Origin: Oceanisphaera sp. IT1-181
GTDB lineage: Bacteria > Pseudomonadota > Gammaproteobacteria > Enterobacterales > Aeromonadaceae
NCBI RefSeq assembly: GCF_033807535.1
Contig: NZ_CP136856.1
Location: 925,001 to 989,000, forward strand
DNA length: 64,000 nucleotides
Direction: 5' to 3'
Shown here: one piece after another, positions 14,927 to 23,009 of the stretch
Layout: every line of letters starts with the position of its first letter
Numbering within the stretch: the first letter of the stretch is position 1
Translations under genes and position numbers: made by a program
Notes under the pieces: generated by a model
Database searches by the model: none
Told to the model about the DNA's origin: nothing
The model's input: only the letters and a program-made list of their open reading frames with translations

Positions 14927-15835
14927 TTACCGATTCTCTTCGCCGCCTAGGGCTTCGATAAGATCGGGTATGAAATTGGACAGCTCGCCGGTCACCAAGG
15001 CAAAGTCCGCGTCAAAGCGGGCGGCCACGTCTTCATTAGTCACGTCGTCGTTTTGCTCGCGCAGCTCTTCAGAGAATTTTAAGCGTTTTACGCTCATGTC
15101 ATCAGAGAGAATAAAGCTGATGGTTTCGGCCCAGTTTAGCGCCAACTTAGTGACCAGTTTATCCGCCTCTAAATGCACTTTGATTTCTTCGCTGAGCAAG
15201 TCGTGTTGCTTGGCGCGAATAATACCGCCGTGCTCCAGCGCTGAGCGCAGCTCTACTTCGTCTTCTAAAGCAAAGCCAGCTGGTGCGGCACCTTCTTTAA
15301 GCCATTCGGTGAGGGTGAGCTCAGGCGGCGTGGTCATGGCCAGCGGCACTACTGGCAGTGAACCAATGCTCTTGCGCAATAAAGCTAATAAGTCTTCGGC
15401 GCGCTTAGCAGAGCTGGCATCCACAGCAATAAAGCCATCTTTCGGATTAATCCACGCGAAGGTTTGCTGAAAACGGCTAAAGGCGCGGGGCAGCAGGTCG
15501 ACAATGATCTCTTCTTTGAGCGCGTCTTTTTCTTTTTTCTTCAGCGCGCGGCCTTGCTCAAGCTCAATGGCTTCTGCTTTTTCTGCCACCATGTCATTGA
15601 TTACCGAGCCGGGTAGCATTTTGTCTTCTTTTTTCGCACACAGCAAAATCTGCTCACCGGCCACGTGAGTCATGGCCTGGCCGTGTTTGCCTAATGGAGA
15701 AACCCAACCAAATTTAGACTGTTCTTGGCTGCCACAAGGCGTAAAGGGTAGGGCTTCGAGCTGCTTTTCCAGATCTTCTAATGACACATCAAACGGGCGG
15801 GTAAAACGATAAATCTGCAGGTTCTTAAACCACAT
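14927..15835 (-). CDS. rdgC: Recombination-associated protein RdgC
   Basis: Ring-forming DNA-binding protein that limits RecA activity, acting on the nucleoid. The 302-residue product matches E. coli RdgC throughout, including TPCGSQ, LLPRAFSRFQQT, LLRKSIGSLPVVPL, LTLTEWL and KRLKFSEELREQN. I place the start at 15835 (MWFKNLQIYRF) because it fits the family N-terminus and has GAGGA 7 bases upstream; an in-frame upstream ATG would add 11 unsupported residues. Single gene on the minus strand. Confidence 0.96.
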   Translation of the reverse strand: MWFKNLQIYRFTRPFDVSLEDLEKQLEALPFTPCGSQEQSKFGWVSPLGKHGQAMTHVAGEQILLCAKKEDKMLPGSVINDMVAEKAEAIELEQGRALKKKEKDALKEEIIVDLLPRAFSRFQQTFAWINPKDGFIAVDASSAKRAEDLLALLRKSIGSLPVVPLAMTTPPELTLTEWLKEGAAPAGFALEDEVELRSALEHGGIIRAKQHDLLSEEIKVHLEADKLVTKLALNWAETISFILSDDMSVKRLKFSEELREQNDDVTNEDVAARFDADFALVTGELSNFIPDLIEALGGEENR

Positions 15836-15975
15836 AGCATCCTCGATAGCGAGCCACAAAAAACGCATTGTACTGCAAACTGGCTTTGTGATCAGGCTGT
15901 CATTATCAAGCTTGGCTTACCGATCTGGCTCACAGTGCCTTATTAAAGGGCAATTGGCTTGCTTAAAGCTCTATA

Positions 15976-16023
15976 CACTCAGCTAAACACTCAGCTAGAC
16001 AAGCACCTAAACACGCACCTACA
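15976..16023 (+). repeat. 12-bp tandem repeat, four units, before an acetyltransferase gene
   Basis: Units at 15976, 15988, 16000 and 16012 resemble CACTCAGCTAAA, degrading toward CACGCACCTACA. The array ends 26 bp before the start codon of the next gene. Confidence 0.7.
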
Positions 16024-16049
16024 CTTAAATTCTCGCCGGAGAGCAGCTA

Positions 16050-16517
16050 ATGATACGCGCCGCCAAGGCTATTGATGAGGAAGCCATTCAAGAAGTCTGG
16101 CTACTCGCCTCCTTACAAGCCCATGATTTTATTCCCGCCGCCTTTTGGTGGCAGCAACAAGCTGCCATGCGTGCTCGCTATTTACCTGCCGCCGAAATTT
16201 GGGTGTGTGAGCGAGCACAAGAAGTACAAGGGTTTGTGGCCTTGGTCGATGATTACTTGGCCGCGCTGTTTGTTCGCCCAGATTGCCAGCAACAAGGCGT
16301 AGGCCGAGCGCTGCTCGACTTCGCTAAGCAACAACGCATTCAGCTGTCAGTAAAGTTGTATTGTGAAAATGACATAGCCGTGAATTTTTATTTAAACCAA
16401 GGCTTCACCGTGATTAAAGAGGGCACAGACGTTGCCAGCGGCCAGCCAGAGCTGTATTTGCAGTACCGACAGGCCACCGATGACAGAGCATCCCTTTCAC
16501 TATGCCAACATACTTAG
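16050..16517 (+). CDS. GNAT family N-acetyltransferase, YiaC-like
   Basis: GNAT acetyltransferase of 155 residues. The acetyl-CoA binding motif A is VRPDCQQQGVGRALLDFA (about 85-102) and the C-terminal NFYLNQGF motif is near 127. The N-terminal segment with WLLASLQAHDFIPAAFWW resembles E. coli YiaC, reported to be a lysine acetyltransferase. The substrate is unknown. CCGGAGAGCAG gives a good ribosome-binding site. The last 15 or so residues look unconserved. It stands alone between rdgC (divergent) and phoB. Confidence 0.85.
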   Translation: MIRAAKAIDEEAIQEVWLLASLQAHDFIPAAFWWQQQAAMRARYLPAAEIWVCERAQEVQGFVALVDDYLAALFVRPDCQQQGVGRALLDFAKQQRIQLSVKLYCENDIAVNFYLNQGFTVIKEGTDVASGQPELYLQYRQATDDRASLSLCQHT

Positions 16518-16681
16518 TGGGGCCCCATAGGTAGTGTAGACATAAGCCGTGCAGCAGCTAAATATGCCACGCCAAGGTGCTAGCTAATTCATATCCCGCT
16601 CATCGATCCCGTCTAATCATGTGGCTTTGTCATTAATGCCTAATCGGCAAGTCATTGATAAAAGGTAATCAATTCATAAAA

Positions 16682-16715
16682 CTGTCACACTTACTGCTAA
16701 TAATGGTCATACAGA
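16682..16715 (+). promoter_or_regulatory. Pho box and promoter of phoBR
   Basis: CTGTCAC (16682), ACTGCTA (16693) and TGGTCAT (16704) lie in 11-bp phase, the spacing of PhoB half-sites. The first two form an 18-bp box with TACAGA as a possible -10 at 16710-16715, 10 bp downstream. This predicts phosphate-starvation autoregulation. The match is weaker than at pstS. Confidence 0.6.
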
Positions 16716-16739
16716 GTCAAGGCCCGTAAGGACAGTAAG

Positions 16740-17429
16740 ATGACACGGAAAATACTGGTAGTAGAAGATGAAGCCGCCATTCGCGACATGTTGTGTTTAA
16801 TGCTGGAACAAAAAGGTTTTAGCCCTGAGCCTGCTGCTGACTTTCAGCAAGCGGTTAACCTACTCAAAGAACCTTACCCCGAACTGATTTTGCTGGATTG
16901 GATGTTGCCCGGTGGCAGCGGTATTCAATTTATTAAACAGTTAAAGCAAAGTGAGCTCACTCGTCAAATACCGGTGATCATGCTCACCGCCCGCGCCGAA
17001 GAAGAAGATAAAATCAAAGGCCTAGATGTGGGCGCCGACGATTACATTACTAAACCCTTTTCCTTAAAAGAGCTGACTTCGCGCTTAAATGCGGTGCTGC
17101 GCCGGGTAACACCCATGGCGGTAGATGAGGTGGTGGAGGTGCAAGGCCTCAAGCTTGATCCAGTGACCCACAGAGTCAGTGCCCATGAACAAGCGCTGGA
17201 GCTAGGCCCTACTGAGTTTCGATTATTACACTTTTTTATGACCCATCCCGAGCGCGTATATAGCCGCGAGCAATTGCTGAATAATGTATGGGGCACCAAT
17301 GTCTATGTGGAAGACAGAACCGTGGATGTGCACATTCGTCGTTTACGTAAAGCGATATCGCTCGGGGGGCACGATCAAATGATCCAAACCGTGCGCGGTG
17401 CCGGTTACCGCTTTTCAACACGCCTTTAG
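16740..17429 (+). CDS. phoB: Phosphate regulon response regulator PhoB
   Basis: OmpR-family response regulator that binds Pho boxes when phosphorylated by PhoR. The receiver domain (1-120) has the acidic pocket E9-D10, phosphoacceptor D53 and the YITKPFS lysine. The C-terminal winged helix (about 130-228) has the recognition region VYVEDRTVDVHIRRLRKAI. The 229-residue length equals the E. coli protein. phoR follows after 6 bp. Candidate Pho boxes upstream suggest autoregulation. Confidence 0.97.
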   Translation: MTRKILVVEDEAAIRDMLCLMLEQKGFSPEPAADFQQAVNLLKEPYPELILLDWMLPGGSGIQFIKQLKQSELTRQIPVIMLTARAEEEDKIKGLDVGADDYITKPFSLKELTSRLNAVLRRVTPMAVDEVVEVQGLKLDPVTHRVSAHEQALELGPTEFRLLHFFMTHPERVYSREQLLNNVWGTNVYVEDRTVDVHIRRLRKAISLGGHDQMIQTVRGAGYRFSTRL

Positions 17430-17435
17430 ACTGAC

Positions 17436-18749
17436 ATGCAATTATCAGCATCTAACCCAGGTTGGTGGTGGCGGCTGCTGCTTTATTACGGCGGTTTTGC
17501 GCTGCTGGGTTTGGCATTAGGAGAGGTCACACTCGGGCTATTGGTCGCCACCGTCGTGCATTTATTGTGGCACTCGCGGTTTCAGCGCAAGCTTGCCATT
17601 TGGTTATGGCGGGATCGCAGCTTGATCCCGCCGCAAGGACAGGGCAGTTGGGAGACCATTTTTAATGGTTTATATCGCTTGCAGCTGCGCCAACGCGCGC
17701 GGCGACGAGAGCTGGCACGTTTGATCCGCCGTTTTCGCCAAGGTGCCGAAGCGCTGCCAGACGCGGCCGTGGTGATAGGTCAAGATGGCGGTATTATTTG
17801 GTGTAATAAGTTGGCCCAGCAGCTATTAGGCTTTCGTTGGCCCGATGATGCGGGCCAGCATATTGGTAACTTGATTCGTACTCCGCTGTTTATTGCTTAC
17901 CTGGAGCGCGGCGAGTTTCAAGACCCATTAGAGCTGGCTTCACCGCAGCGTGAACAAACACTGCTGGAGTTTCGCATCATGAGCTATGTGGAAGATCAAT
18001 GGTTGCTGGTGGTGCGAGACGTCACGCGCTTGCGAAGCCTTGAGCAAGTGCGCAAGACCTTTGTGGCTAACGTTTCCCACGAGTTGCGCACTCCCTTAAC
18101 CGTGCTAAAAGGCTACATGGAAATATTAGAAGAGCCGCCAGAGCCCGCCATGTGGCAAAAAACGCGCTTGGTGATGCTGGATCAAACTTTGCGTATGGAA
18201 GCGCTGGTTAAGCAATTGATGACCCTGAATCGTATTGAGGCTTCAAACTCGGTGGCCAGTGACCAAGTGGTGGATCTGCCGGCCATATTGGCGATGCTAA
18301 AACTGGAAGCGCAGGCGCTCAGTGGCGAAAAAGGCCATGAACTGTGTTTTGAGGTTGATGAGCAACTTTTGGTGTTGGGTGATCAGGAGCAACTGCGCAG
18401 CACTGTTTCTAACTTGGTGTATAACGCCATTCGCCATACTTCTGCCAACACGCGTATTGTGGTGGAATGGCGCCGCGAAGGGCAGCAAGCGCGCTTTTCG
18501 GTCACAGACTCAGGTGAGGGAATAGCGTTTGAACATCTTAATCGACTCACAGAGCGCTTTTATCGGGTTGATAAGGCGCGCAGTCGCCATACGGGTGGCT
18601 CAGGGTTGGGCTTGGCCATAGTGAAGCATGCACTGGCCCACCATGACTCACGATTAGAGATCAGCAGCCAGTTAGGCAAAGGCAGCTGCTTTAGTTTTAC
18701 CTTGCCCGAGCACCGCGTACTTGAAAAAAAGCTTAAAGCTGAGAGTTAG
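17436..18749 (+). CDS. phoR: Phosphate regulon sensor kinase PhoR
   Basis: Inner-membrane histidine kinase that phosphorylates PhoB and receives the Pi signal through PstSCAB and PhoU. Two closely spaced N-terminal membrane segments (about 8-50) have almost no periplasmic loop, as in E. coli PhoR. A PAS domain (about 100-190) is followed by the H-box with H215 in NVSHELRTPL, and an ATPase domain with N, G1 and G2 boxes (NLVYNAIRHT, DSGEGI, GGSGLGLAIV). Length 437 (E. coli 431). The 3' end merges into a heptad repeat. Confidence 0.96.
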   Translation: MQLSASNPGWWWRLLLYYGGFALLGLALGEVTLGLLVATVVHLLWHSRFQRKLAIWLWRDRSLIPPQGQGSWETIFNGLYRLQLRQRARRRELARLIRRFRQGAEALPDAAVVIGQDGGIIWCNKLAQQLLGFRWPDDAGQHIGNLIRTPLFIAYLERGEFQDPLELASPQREQTLLEFRIMSYVEDQWLLVVRDVTRLRSLEQVRKTFVANVSHELRTPLTVLKGYMEILEEPPEPAMWQKTRLVMLDQTLRMEALVKQLMTLNRIEASNSVASDQVVDLPAILAMLKLEAQALSGEKGHELCFEVDEQLLVLGDQEQLRSTVSNLVYNAIRHTSANTRIVVEWRREGQQARFSVTDSGEGIAFEHLNRLTERFYRVDKARSRHTGGSGLGLAIVKHALAHHDSRLEISSQLGKGSCFSFTLPEHRVLEKKLKAES

Positions 18750-18828
18750 AAGCGGGAAAGACCGCGTCTACAGGGTGTGCCGTGGATTTTAACTTCGGGC
18801 TTCTAATTTATAGCTTCCCGCTTTCTTT
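18731..18828 (+). repeat. Facing 7-bp repeat arrays between phoR and pstS
   Basis: Left heptads at 18731-18758 (GCTTAAA, GCTGAGA, GTTAGAA, GCGGGAA) overlap the last codons of phoR. Right heptads at 18794-18828 (TTCGGGC, TTCTAAT, TTATAGC, TTCCCGC, TTTCTTT) are the reverse-complement type. GAAGCGGGAA pairs with TTCCCGCTTT. Likely transcribed as an imperfect hairpin after phoR. Confidence 0.7.
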
Positions 18829-18842
18829 GTTCTTCATCGTAT

Positions 18843-18898
18843 TTGTCACAGCTTGGTCATCGCTATTTCATCTCTCTGTCACATAGAAAGGCAATACT
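18843..18898 (+). promoter_or_regulatory. Tandem Pho boxes and promoter of pstS
   Basis: Four half-sites in exact 11-bp phase: TTGTCAC (18843), TGGTCAT (18854), ATTTCAT (18865), CTGTCAC (18876). A -10-like AATACT at 18893-18898 lies 10 bp after the last unit, the classic PhoB-activated layout in which the box replaces the -35. Two or more PhoB dimers could bind. Confidence 0.85.
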
Positions 18899-18937
18899 GG
18901 CGACGTCTAAAGGAATCGAACCCAAACGGAGATAAGC

Positions 18938-19906
18938 ATGAAACTGAATACTCTAGTGACAGCTCTTGGTTTAACGGCCGCTCTGGCATCAGCGAATGTA
19001 CTGGCTGCCGTAGATAGCAACTTAGCGGATTATGAAAAAGTAAGTGGTATTTCCGGTAACCTATCCTCGGTTGGCTCCGACACTCTGGCTAATATGGCCA
19101 CGCTGTGGGGAGAGGCGTTCACTCGTCATTATCCGAACGTGAATATTCAAATTCAAGCCGCGGGTTCCTCTACTGCACCGGCTGCCCTCACCGAAGGCAC
19201 GGCTCAATTTGGCCCTATGAGCCGCGGCATGAAAAGCAATGAAGTAGAAGCCTTTGAAAAGCGTTATGGCTATAAGCCGACCGCAGTGCGCGTGGCGATT
19301 GATGCCTTGGCGGTATTCGTGCATAAAGACAACCCTATCGAAGGCTTAAGCATCGATCAGGTCGACGCTATTTTCTCCAGCACCTTAAGCTGTGGTAGCG
19401 CTGAGCCCATTACTCAGTGGGGACAAACTGGGTTAAGTGGCGACTGGGCTGCTCGTGATATTCAGCTCTATGGTCGTAACTCAGTATCCGGTACTTATGG
19501 CTACTTTAAAGATGAAGCGCTCTGTAAAGGTGACTTTAAAAATAACGTGAATGAGCAGCCAGGCTCGGCCTCGGTAGTGCAATCGGTTTCTTCGTCTTTG
19601 AATGCGATTGGCTACTCGGGCTTAGGTTACAGCACCTCAAGTGTGCGGTCGGTCCCGTTGGCGGCAGCCGGCTCTAAAGATTATGTGGCAGCCAATGCCG
19701 ATAATGCCACCAGTGGCGATTATCCCTTGTCGCGCTTTTTATATGTTTACGTGAACAAGCACCCTAACGAGCCGTTAGGGCCAATGGAAGCCGAATTCGT
19801 GAAGCTGATGTTATCTAAGCAAGGGCAAGAAATCGTCAATAAAGACGGTTATGTGCCGGTGCCAGCGAGCGTAATTGAAGCAGACTTGAAGAAGTTAGGT
19901 TTATAA
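18938..19906 (+). CDS. pstS: Periplasmic phosphate-binding protein PstS
   Basis: Captures phosphate for the Pst ABC importer. A 23-residue signal peptide ends at VLA-AVD. The mature protein has PBP-like signatures GSDTLANMATLWGEAF, AAGSSTAPAALTEG and GRNSVSGTYGYFK that line the phosphate site. At 322 residues it is of the PstS family common in Vibrio and Pseudomonas rather than the E. coli type. It is separated from pstCAB-phoU by about 3.9 kb but has its own Pho promoter. A strong terminator follows. Confidence 0.93.
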   Translation: MKLNTLVTALGLTAALASANVLAAVDSNLADYEKVSGISGNLSSVGSDTLANMATLWGEAFTRHYPNVNIQIQAAGSSTAPAALTEGTAQFGPMSRGMKSNEVEAFEKRYGYKPTAVRVAIDALAVFVHKDNPIEGLSIDQVDAIFSSTLSCGSAEPITQWGQTGLSGDWAARDIQLYGRNSVSGTYGYFKDEALCKGDFKNNVNEQPGSASVVQSVSSSLNAIGYSGLGYSTSSVRSVPLAAAGSKDYVAANADNATSGDYPLSRFLYVYVNKHPNEPLGPMEAEFVKLMLSKQGQEIVNKDGYVPVPASVIEADLKKLGL

Positions 19907-19997
19907 AAGACAGTAATTTTTAGCCGCCAGATGTCAGTATCTAAATCACATTAGGCTGAGCTGTAACTGTTAGAGCATCCACTGTTATTTGATTTTT

Positions 19998-20024
19998 CCC
20001 CGAGCTTACCCTCGGGGTTTTTTG
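19998..20024 (+). terminator. Terminator of pstS
   Basis: Stem CCCCGAG/CTCGGGG (19998-20017), loop CTTACC, then TTTTTT. Confidence 0.88.
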
Positions 20025-20262
20025 CTTTTTAGCGATATGATTTTTAGTCGTCTGCTTTGCCTTGCATTTTGGGTTGCCGTTTATGTCGCAACTTATGTTA
20101 CTTGTGATGGTGATATGTAACTAAGAGGCGCTAAATCAAAGGAAAGTCGGCGATATAGGCAATAAATAGTGCAGAATGACCCTGCGATACCTTTTTTATT
20201 AGCGACAAATGTGGCTATATAGAGAGCCCGTTTAGGCGCACAAGGTAGCGGCAGGAGTCGAC
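20025..20262. other. Non-coding spacer pstS to acetyltransferase
   Basis: I see no gene, clear promoter or repeat in this spacer. It is AT-rich relative to the flanking genes. Confidence 0.5.
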
Positions 20263-20724
20263 ATGGAAATCAGAAAAATCCGCAGTGGTGAGGCCGGTAG
20301 CATTTGGCGCTTGCTCCACGATACCGTGCACCGCATTAATCAGGCGGATTACAGCCAAGATGAACTCGTGGTGTGGGCGCCCGATGAATATGATGCGCCC
20401 CATTGGGTGAGTCGCTTTATTCGCACTCATCCCATAGTGGCGACCGAAGGGCGAGAGCTACTCGGCTTTGCCGAGTTGGCCGAAGATGGGCGTATTGATT
20501 TATTTTACGTGCATCATGCGCATCAAGGTCTGGGTGTGGGGCGCGCCTTAATGCAGCGCCTTAAAGCCGAAGCCGGCGCCCGCGGTTTGCAACAGCTTTA
20601 TTGTGAAGCCAGCATTACGGCTCGGCCTTTTTTTGAGCGCATGGGCTTTAGCTTTGTCGAGCAAAGAGAGTTGGAGCGCAAAGGCGACCGAGTGCCGGTA
20701 TTGCTGATGGAGAGTAAGCTATAA
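20263..20724 (+). CDS. GNAT family N-acetyltransferase, YafP-like
   Basis: GNAT enzyme of 153 residues. Motif A is FYVHHAHQGLGVGRALMQRL (about 84-103), followed by EASITARPFFERMGF (about 117-131), which closely resembles E. coli YafP in both the ASITAKPFFERYGF region and the N-terminal segment with QDELVVWAP. Substrate unknown. A possible ribosome-binding site is GGCAGGAG. Single gene ended by a strong terminator and bordered by the IS element. Confidence 0.85.
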   Translation: MEIRKIRSGEAGSIWRLLHDTVHRINQADYSQDELVVWAPDEYDAPHWVSRFIRTHPIVATEGRELLGFAELAEDGRIDLFYVHHAHQGLGVGRALMQRLKAEAGARGLQQLYCEASITARPFFERMGFSFVEQRELERKGDRVPVLLMESKL

Positions 20725-20760
20725 GCTTGGTTTTGCAGAATTTCTGAGTATTTACTTCAA

Positions 20761-20797
20761 CAAAAACGCGACCGCATATCGGTCGCGTTTTTGTTTT
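20761..20797 (+). terminator. Strong terminator after the YafP-like gene
   Basis: Perfect 14-bp stem from CAAAAACGCGACCG to CGGTCGCGTTTTTG (20761-20793) with loop CATAT; effectively bidirectional. Confidence 0.9.
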
Positions 20798-20818
20798 AGG
20801 TGCTGCTTTAGGTGTGTT

Positions 20819-21910
20819 ATACCAAACGCACTAATTTTATGATCTAATATATGCTCAGATAGGAGCTTATATGACCCCTGATTTCCCCAAATTAATGCGC
20901 GAAACATCTGACGCAAGAATGCGCCTGAGACTACTTGCTATCTCTCATTTCGTAGATGGAAAAAATCGCACGCAAATCGCTGAATTCTTGAAAGTGAGTC
21001 GGAACAGCGTTAACAACTGGGTTAAGTCCTATCTAAACTTTGGGATAGAGGGATTAGCTGAGAAGCAACATACAGGCAGGCCCTCACAATTGACTGAAAA
21101 GCAGTTATTACAGTTGAAACGGTATATCGCTTCTAATGCAATTAAGCCAACAGGAGGTAGGCTCCAGGGCGCAGATATTATTGAATATATCAAAGAGGAG
21201 TTTGACCAATCTTACAGTTTGTCAGGTGTATATAAGTTATTGAGAAAACTAGATTTAGTGTGGATTACGACCCGTTCTAAGCATCCCAAGCACTCCCTAA
21301 AAGCGCAAGAAGCTTTTAAAAAAATTTCTCAACGACACGATCCTTAAGATCCCCGGTCATGTCTGCTTAAAAAACGTTAAAATCTGGTTCCAAGACGAGG
21401 CTAGGTTTGGTCAGCAAAATACAACTACACGGATTTGGGCAGAAAAGGGAAGTCGTCCCCGTGCGGTACAACAGCAACAGTTCGAATATGCATATTTGTT
21501 TGGGGCAGTATGTGTCAGCACCGGTGAATCAGAGGCAATTATTGCTCCGGTGAGCAACATGGAGGTGATGAAAAAGCACCTCGAATTAATCTCTGAGGCA
21601 ACCCCCTTTGGACAGCATTCAGTTGTCATTATGGATTAAGCGAGTTGGCATCAATCCTATCTTGCTGATGAATTTGATAATCTCACCATAATCCATCTCC
21701 CACCTTACTCACCGGAGTTAAATTCAATAGAACAAGTTTGGAGCTGGTTGCGACAGAATGAAATTGCCAATCGATGTTTTGAGGGTTATGAAGATATCGT
21801 GGATAAACTATGTGGTGCTTGGAATCGGTTTCGCGAAGATAAAAACAGGGTCATTTCACTCTGCTTTAGAGATTGGACTAAACTGACTAGTTAATTAGTG
21901 TGATTGGTAT
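20819..21910 (+). mobile_element. Decayed IS630-family insertion sequence
   Basis: About 1.09 kb bounded by inverted repeats: ATACCAAACGCACTAATT (20819-20836) and AATTAGTGTGATTGGTAT (21893-21910), matching at 16 of 18 positions. A TA lies close outside each end, as expected for IS630-type TA targeting, although the exact end base is uncertain. It contains one transposase reading frame broken twice. It inserted between two terminator-bounded genes, apparently without damaging either. Confidence 0.88.
20871..21894 (+). pseudogene. IS630-family transposase, frameshifted and interrupted
   Basis: The first part (20871-21347, 158 codons) has the N-terminal helix-turn-helix (KNRTQIAEFLKVSRNSVNNWVK) and winged-helix linker. 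At an A7 run (21318-21324) the frame must drop one base to continue with KIWFQDEARFGQ, which carries the first catalytic Asp. A TAA at 21637-21639 then interrupts the second catalytic Asp region (VVIMD-stop-ASWH). The rest, with HLPPYSPELNSIEQVWSWL including the catalytic Glu, ends at 21894. The A7 run could permit slippage, but the internal stop makes the gene non-functional. Confidence 0.9.
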
Positions 21911-21984
21911 TAGATACTTAGCTGTTAGCCATTTATGGGGCCAAAATAGGCTAGATCTCACGACAGCTCTGAAAAGCAGGCAAT

Positions 21985-22012
21985 AAAAAACCCACCAGAA
22001 GGTGGGTTTTTT
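21985..22012. terminator. Terminator beyond the tRNA-Pro 3' end
   Basis: Stem AAAAAACCCACC/GGTGGGTTTTTT with loop AGAA. Positioned to end the minus-strand tRNA-Pro transcript, and it also works on the plus strand. Confidence 0.88.
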
Positions 22013-22020
22013 ATTTGATT

Positions 22021-22097
22021 TGGTCGGCGTGAGAGGATTCGAACCTCCGACCCCTAACACCCCATGCTAGTGCGCTACCAAGCTGCGCTACACGCCG
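22021..22097 (-). tRNA. tRNA-Pro (GGG)
   Basis: 77 nt on the minus strand with encoded CCA. Acceptor stem CGGCGTG/CACGCCG, anticodon stem CTAGC/GTTAG, loop ATGGGGT with anticodon GGG. The D and T arms match E. coli tRNA-Pro sequences. Confidence 0.96.
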
Positions 22098-22108
22098 AAT
22101 CGGTGGTC

Positions 22109-22137
22109 ACTATATAAGCCCGTGTAAAAGGGCGCAA
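22109..22137 (-). promoter_or_regulatory. Predicted promoter of tRNA-Pro
   Basis: On the minus strand TTGCGC (22137-22132), a 17-bp spacer, and TATAGT (22114-22109), 12 bp before the tRNA start. Confidence 0.7.
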
Positions 22138-22418
22138 GCTCCTTTTGTTATTTCACGTTCGTTTGCTGCTTTCTTATCCGTTATGGACCTTTTTCGTGCA
22201 TGTTAGCTGCAGGCTTCGCTTTTTTACGCTCACAAAGCCAGTATCGGCTTCATCAAGCGGCCGTGCTTTAGCCCTATGATGGTGTTTGCTGCTCACTATT
22301 TTCTGCAGCGCACTATTTTGTCATACTGGGCGGCCAGCGGGGACGATTGTCTTAATAAAGAGCGACGTCTTGCTAAACAAACTGAAATAAAGTGCTGATG
22401 AACCTAAAAGAGCTACCG
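22138..22418. other. Non-coding spacer before tadA
   Basis: No gene, strong hairpin or repeat array found. Two in-frame upstream starts for tadA (GTG 22392, ATG 22398) lie here but are not favoured. Confidence 0.5.
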
Positions 22419-22922
22419 ATGAACCAACACGAACAAGACCAATATTGGATGCGCCAAGCCATGCGCTTGGCGGAAAAAGCAGAGGCGCAAGACGAGGTGC
22501 CGGTGGGCGCCTTGGTGGTCTACCAAGGGCAATGCATCGCCGAGGGCTGGAACCAATCCATTGGTAGCCATGATGCCACAGCCCATGCGGAGATCATGGC
22601 GCTGCGCCAAGCGGGGCTGGCCTTAGGTAATTATCGACTGTTGGACTGCACTTTATATGTGACGCTTGAACCGTGCATGATGTGCAGCGGTGCCATGGTG
22701 CACAGTCGTATTGCACGATTAGTGTACGGCGCGGCGGACGCCAAAACCGGTGCTGTGGACTCGAACTTACAGCTACTGGCCACGCCAGGCTTAAACCACA
22801 GGGTCAGCTGGCAGTCGGGTGTGTTAGAGCAAGACTGTGCCAGCCAATTGAGTGCTTTTTTTAAGCGCCGACGCGCCGAGCACAAAGCGGCGCGGCTTTT
22901 AGCGCGGGCGAATGAGAGCTAG
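22419..22922 (+). CDS. tadA: tRNA-specific adenosine deaminase TadA
   Basis: Converts A34 to inosine in tRNA-Arg(ACG), an essential reaction. Zinc and catalytic motifs HAEIMAL and PCMMCSGAM are intact. The start at 22419 gives 167 residues, beginning MNQHEQDQYWMRQAM, which aligns with E. coli SHEYWMRHAL, and has AAAGAG upstream. Starting at 22392 would add 9 residues with no homology. C-terminal region FFKRRRAEHKAA is typical of the family. Confidence 0.95.
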   Translation: MNQHEQDQYWMRQAMRLAEKAEAQDEVPVGALVVYQGQCIAEGWNQSIGSHDATAHAEIMALRQAGLALGNYRLLDCTLYVTLEPCMMCSGAMVHSRIARLVYGAADAKTGAVDSNLQLLATPGLNHRVSWQSGVLEQDCASQLSAFFKRRRAEHKAARLLARANES

Positions 22923-23009
22923 CTGGTGGCAAATAAGAGTTAGCGCGTAGCGAGTAAGGTAGAGTAAGCCTGCAGTTAAGCTTGCTCTGAATCCTGCTAT
23001 TTGAATCTT

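Noticed and set aside
14922..15470. 182-codon open frame on the plus strand
   Set aside because: It is antisense to rdgC, whose protein matches the family along its full length.
21318..21347. Programmed frameshift in the IS630 transposase
   Set aside because: The A7 run is suggestive, but the additional internal TAA makes simple decay the better explanation without an intact copy to compare.
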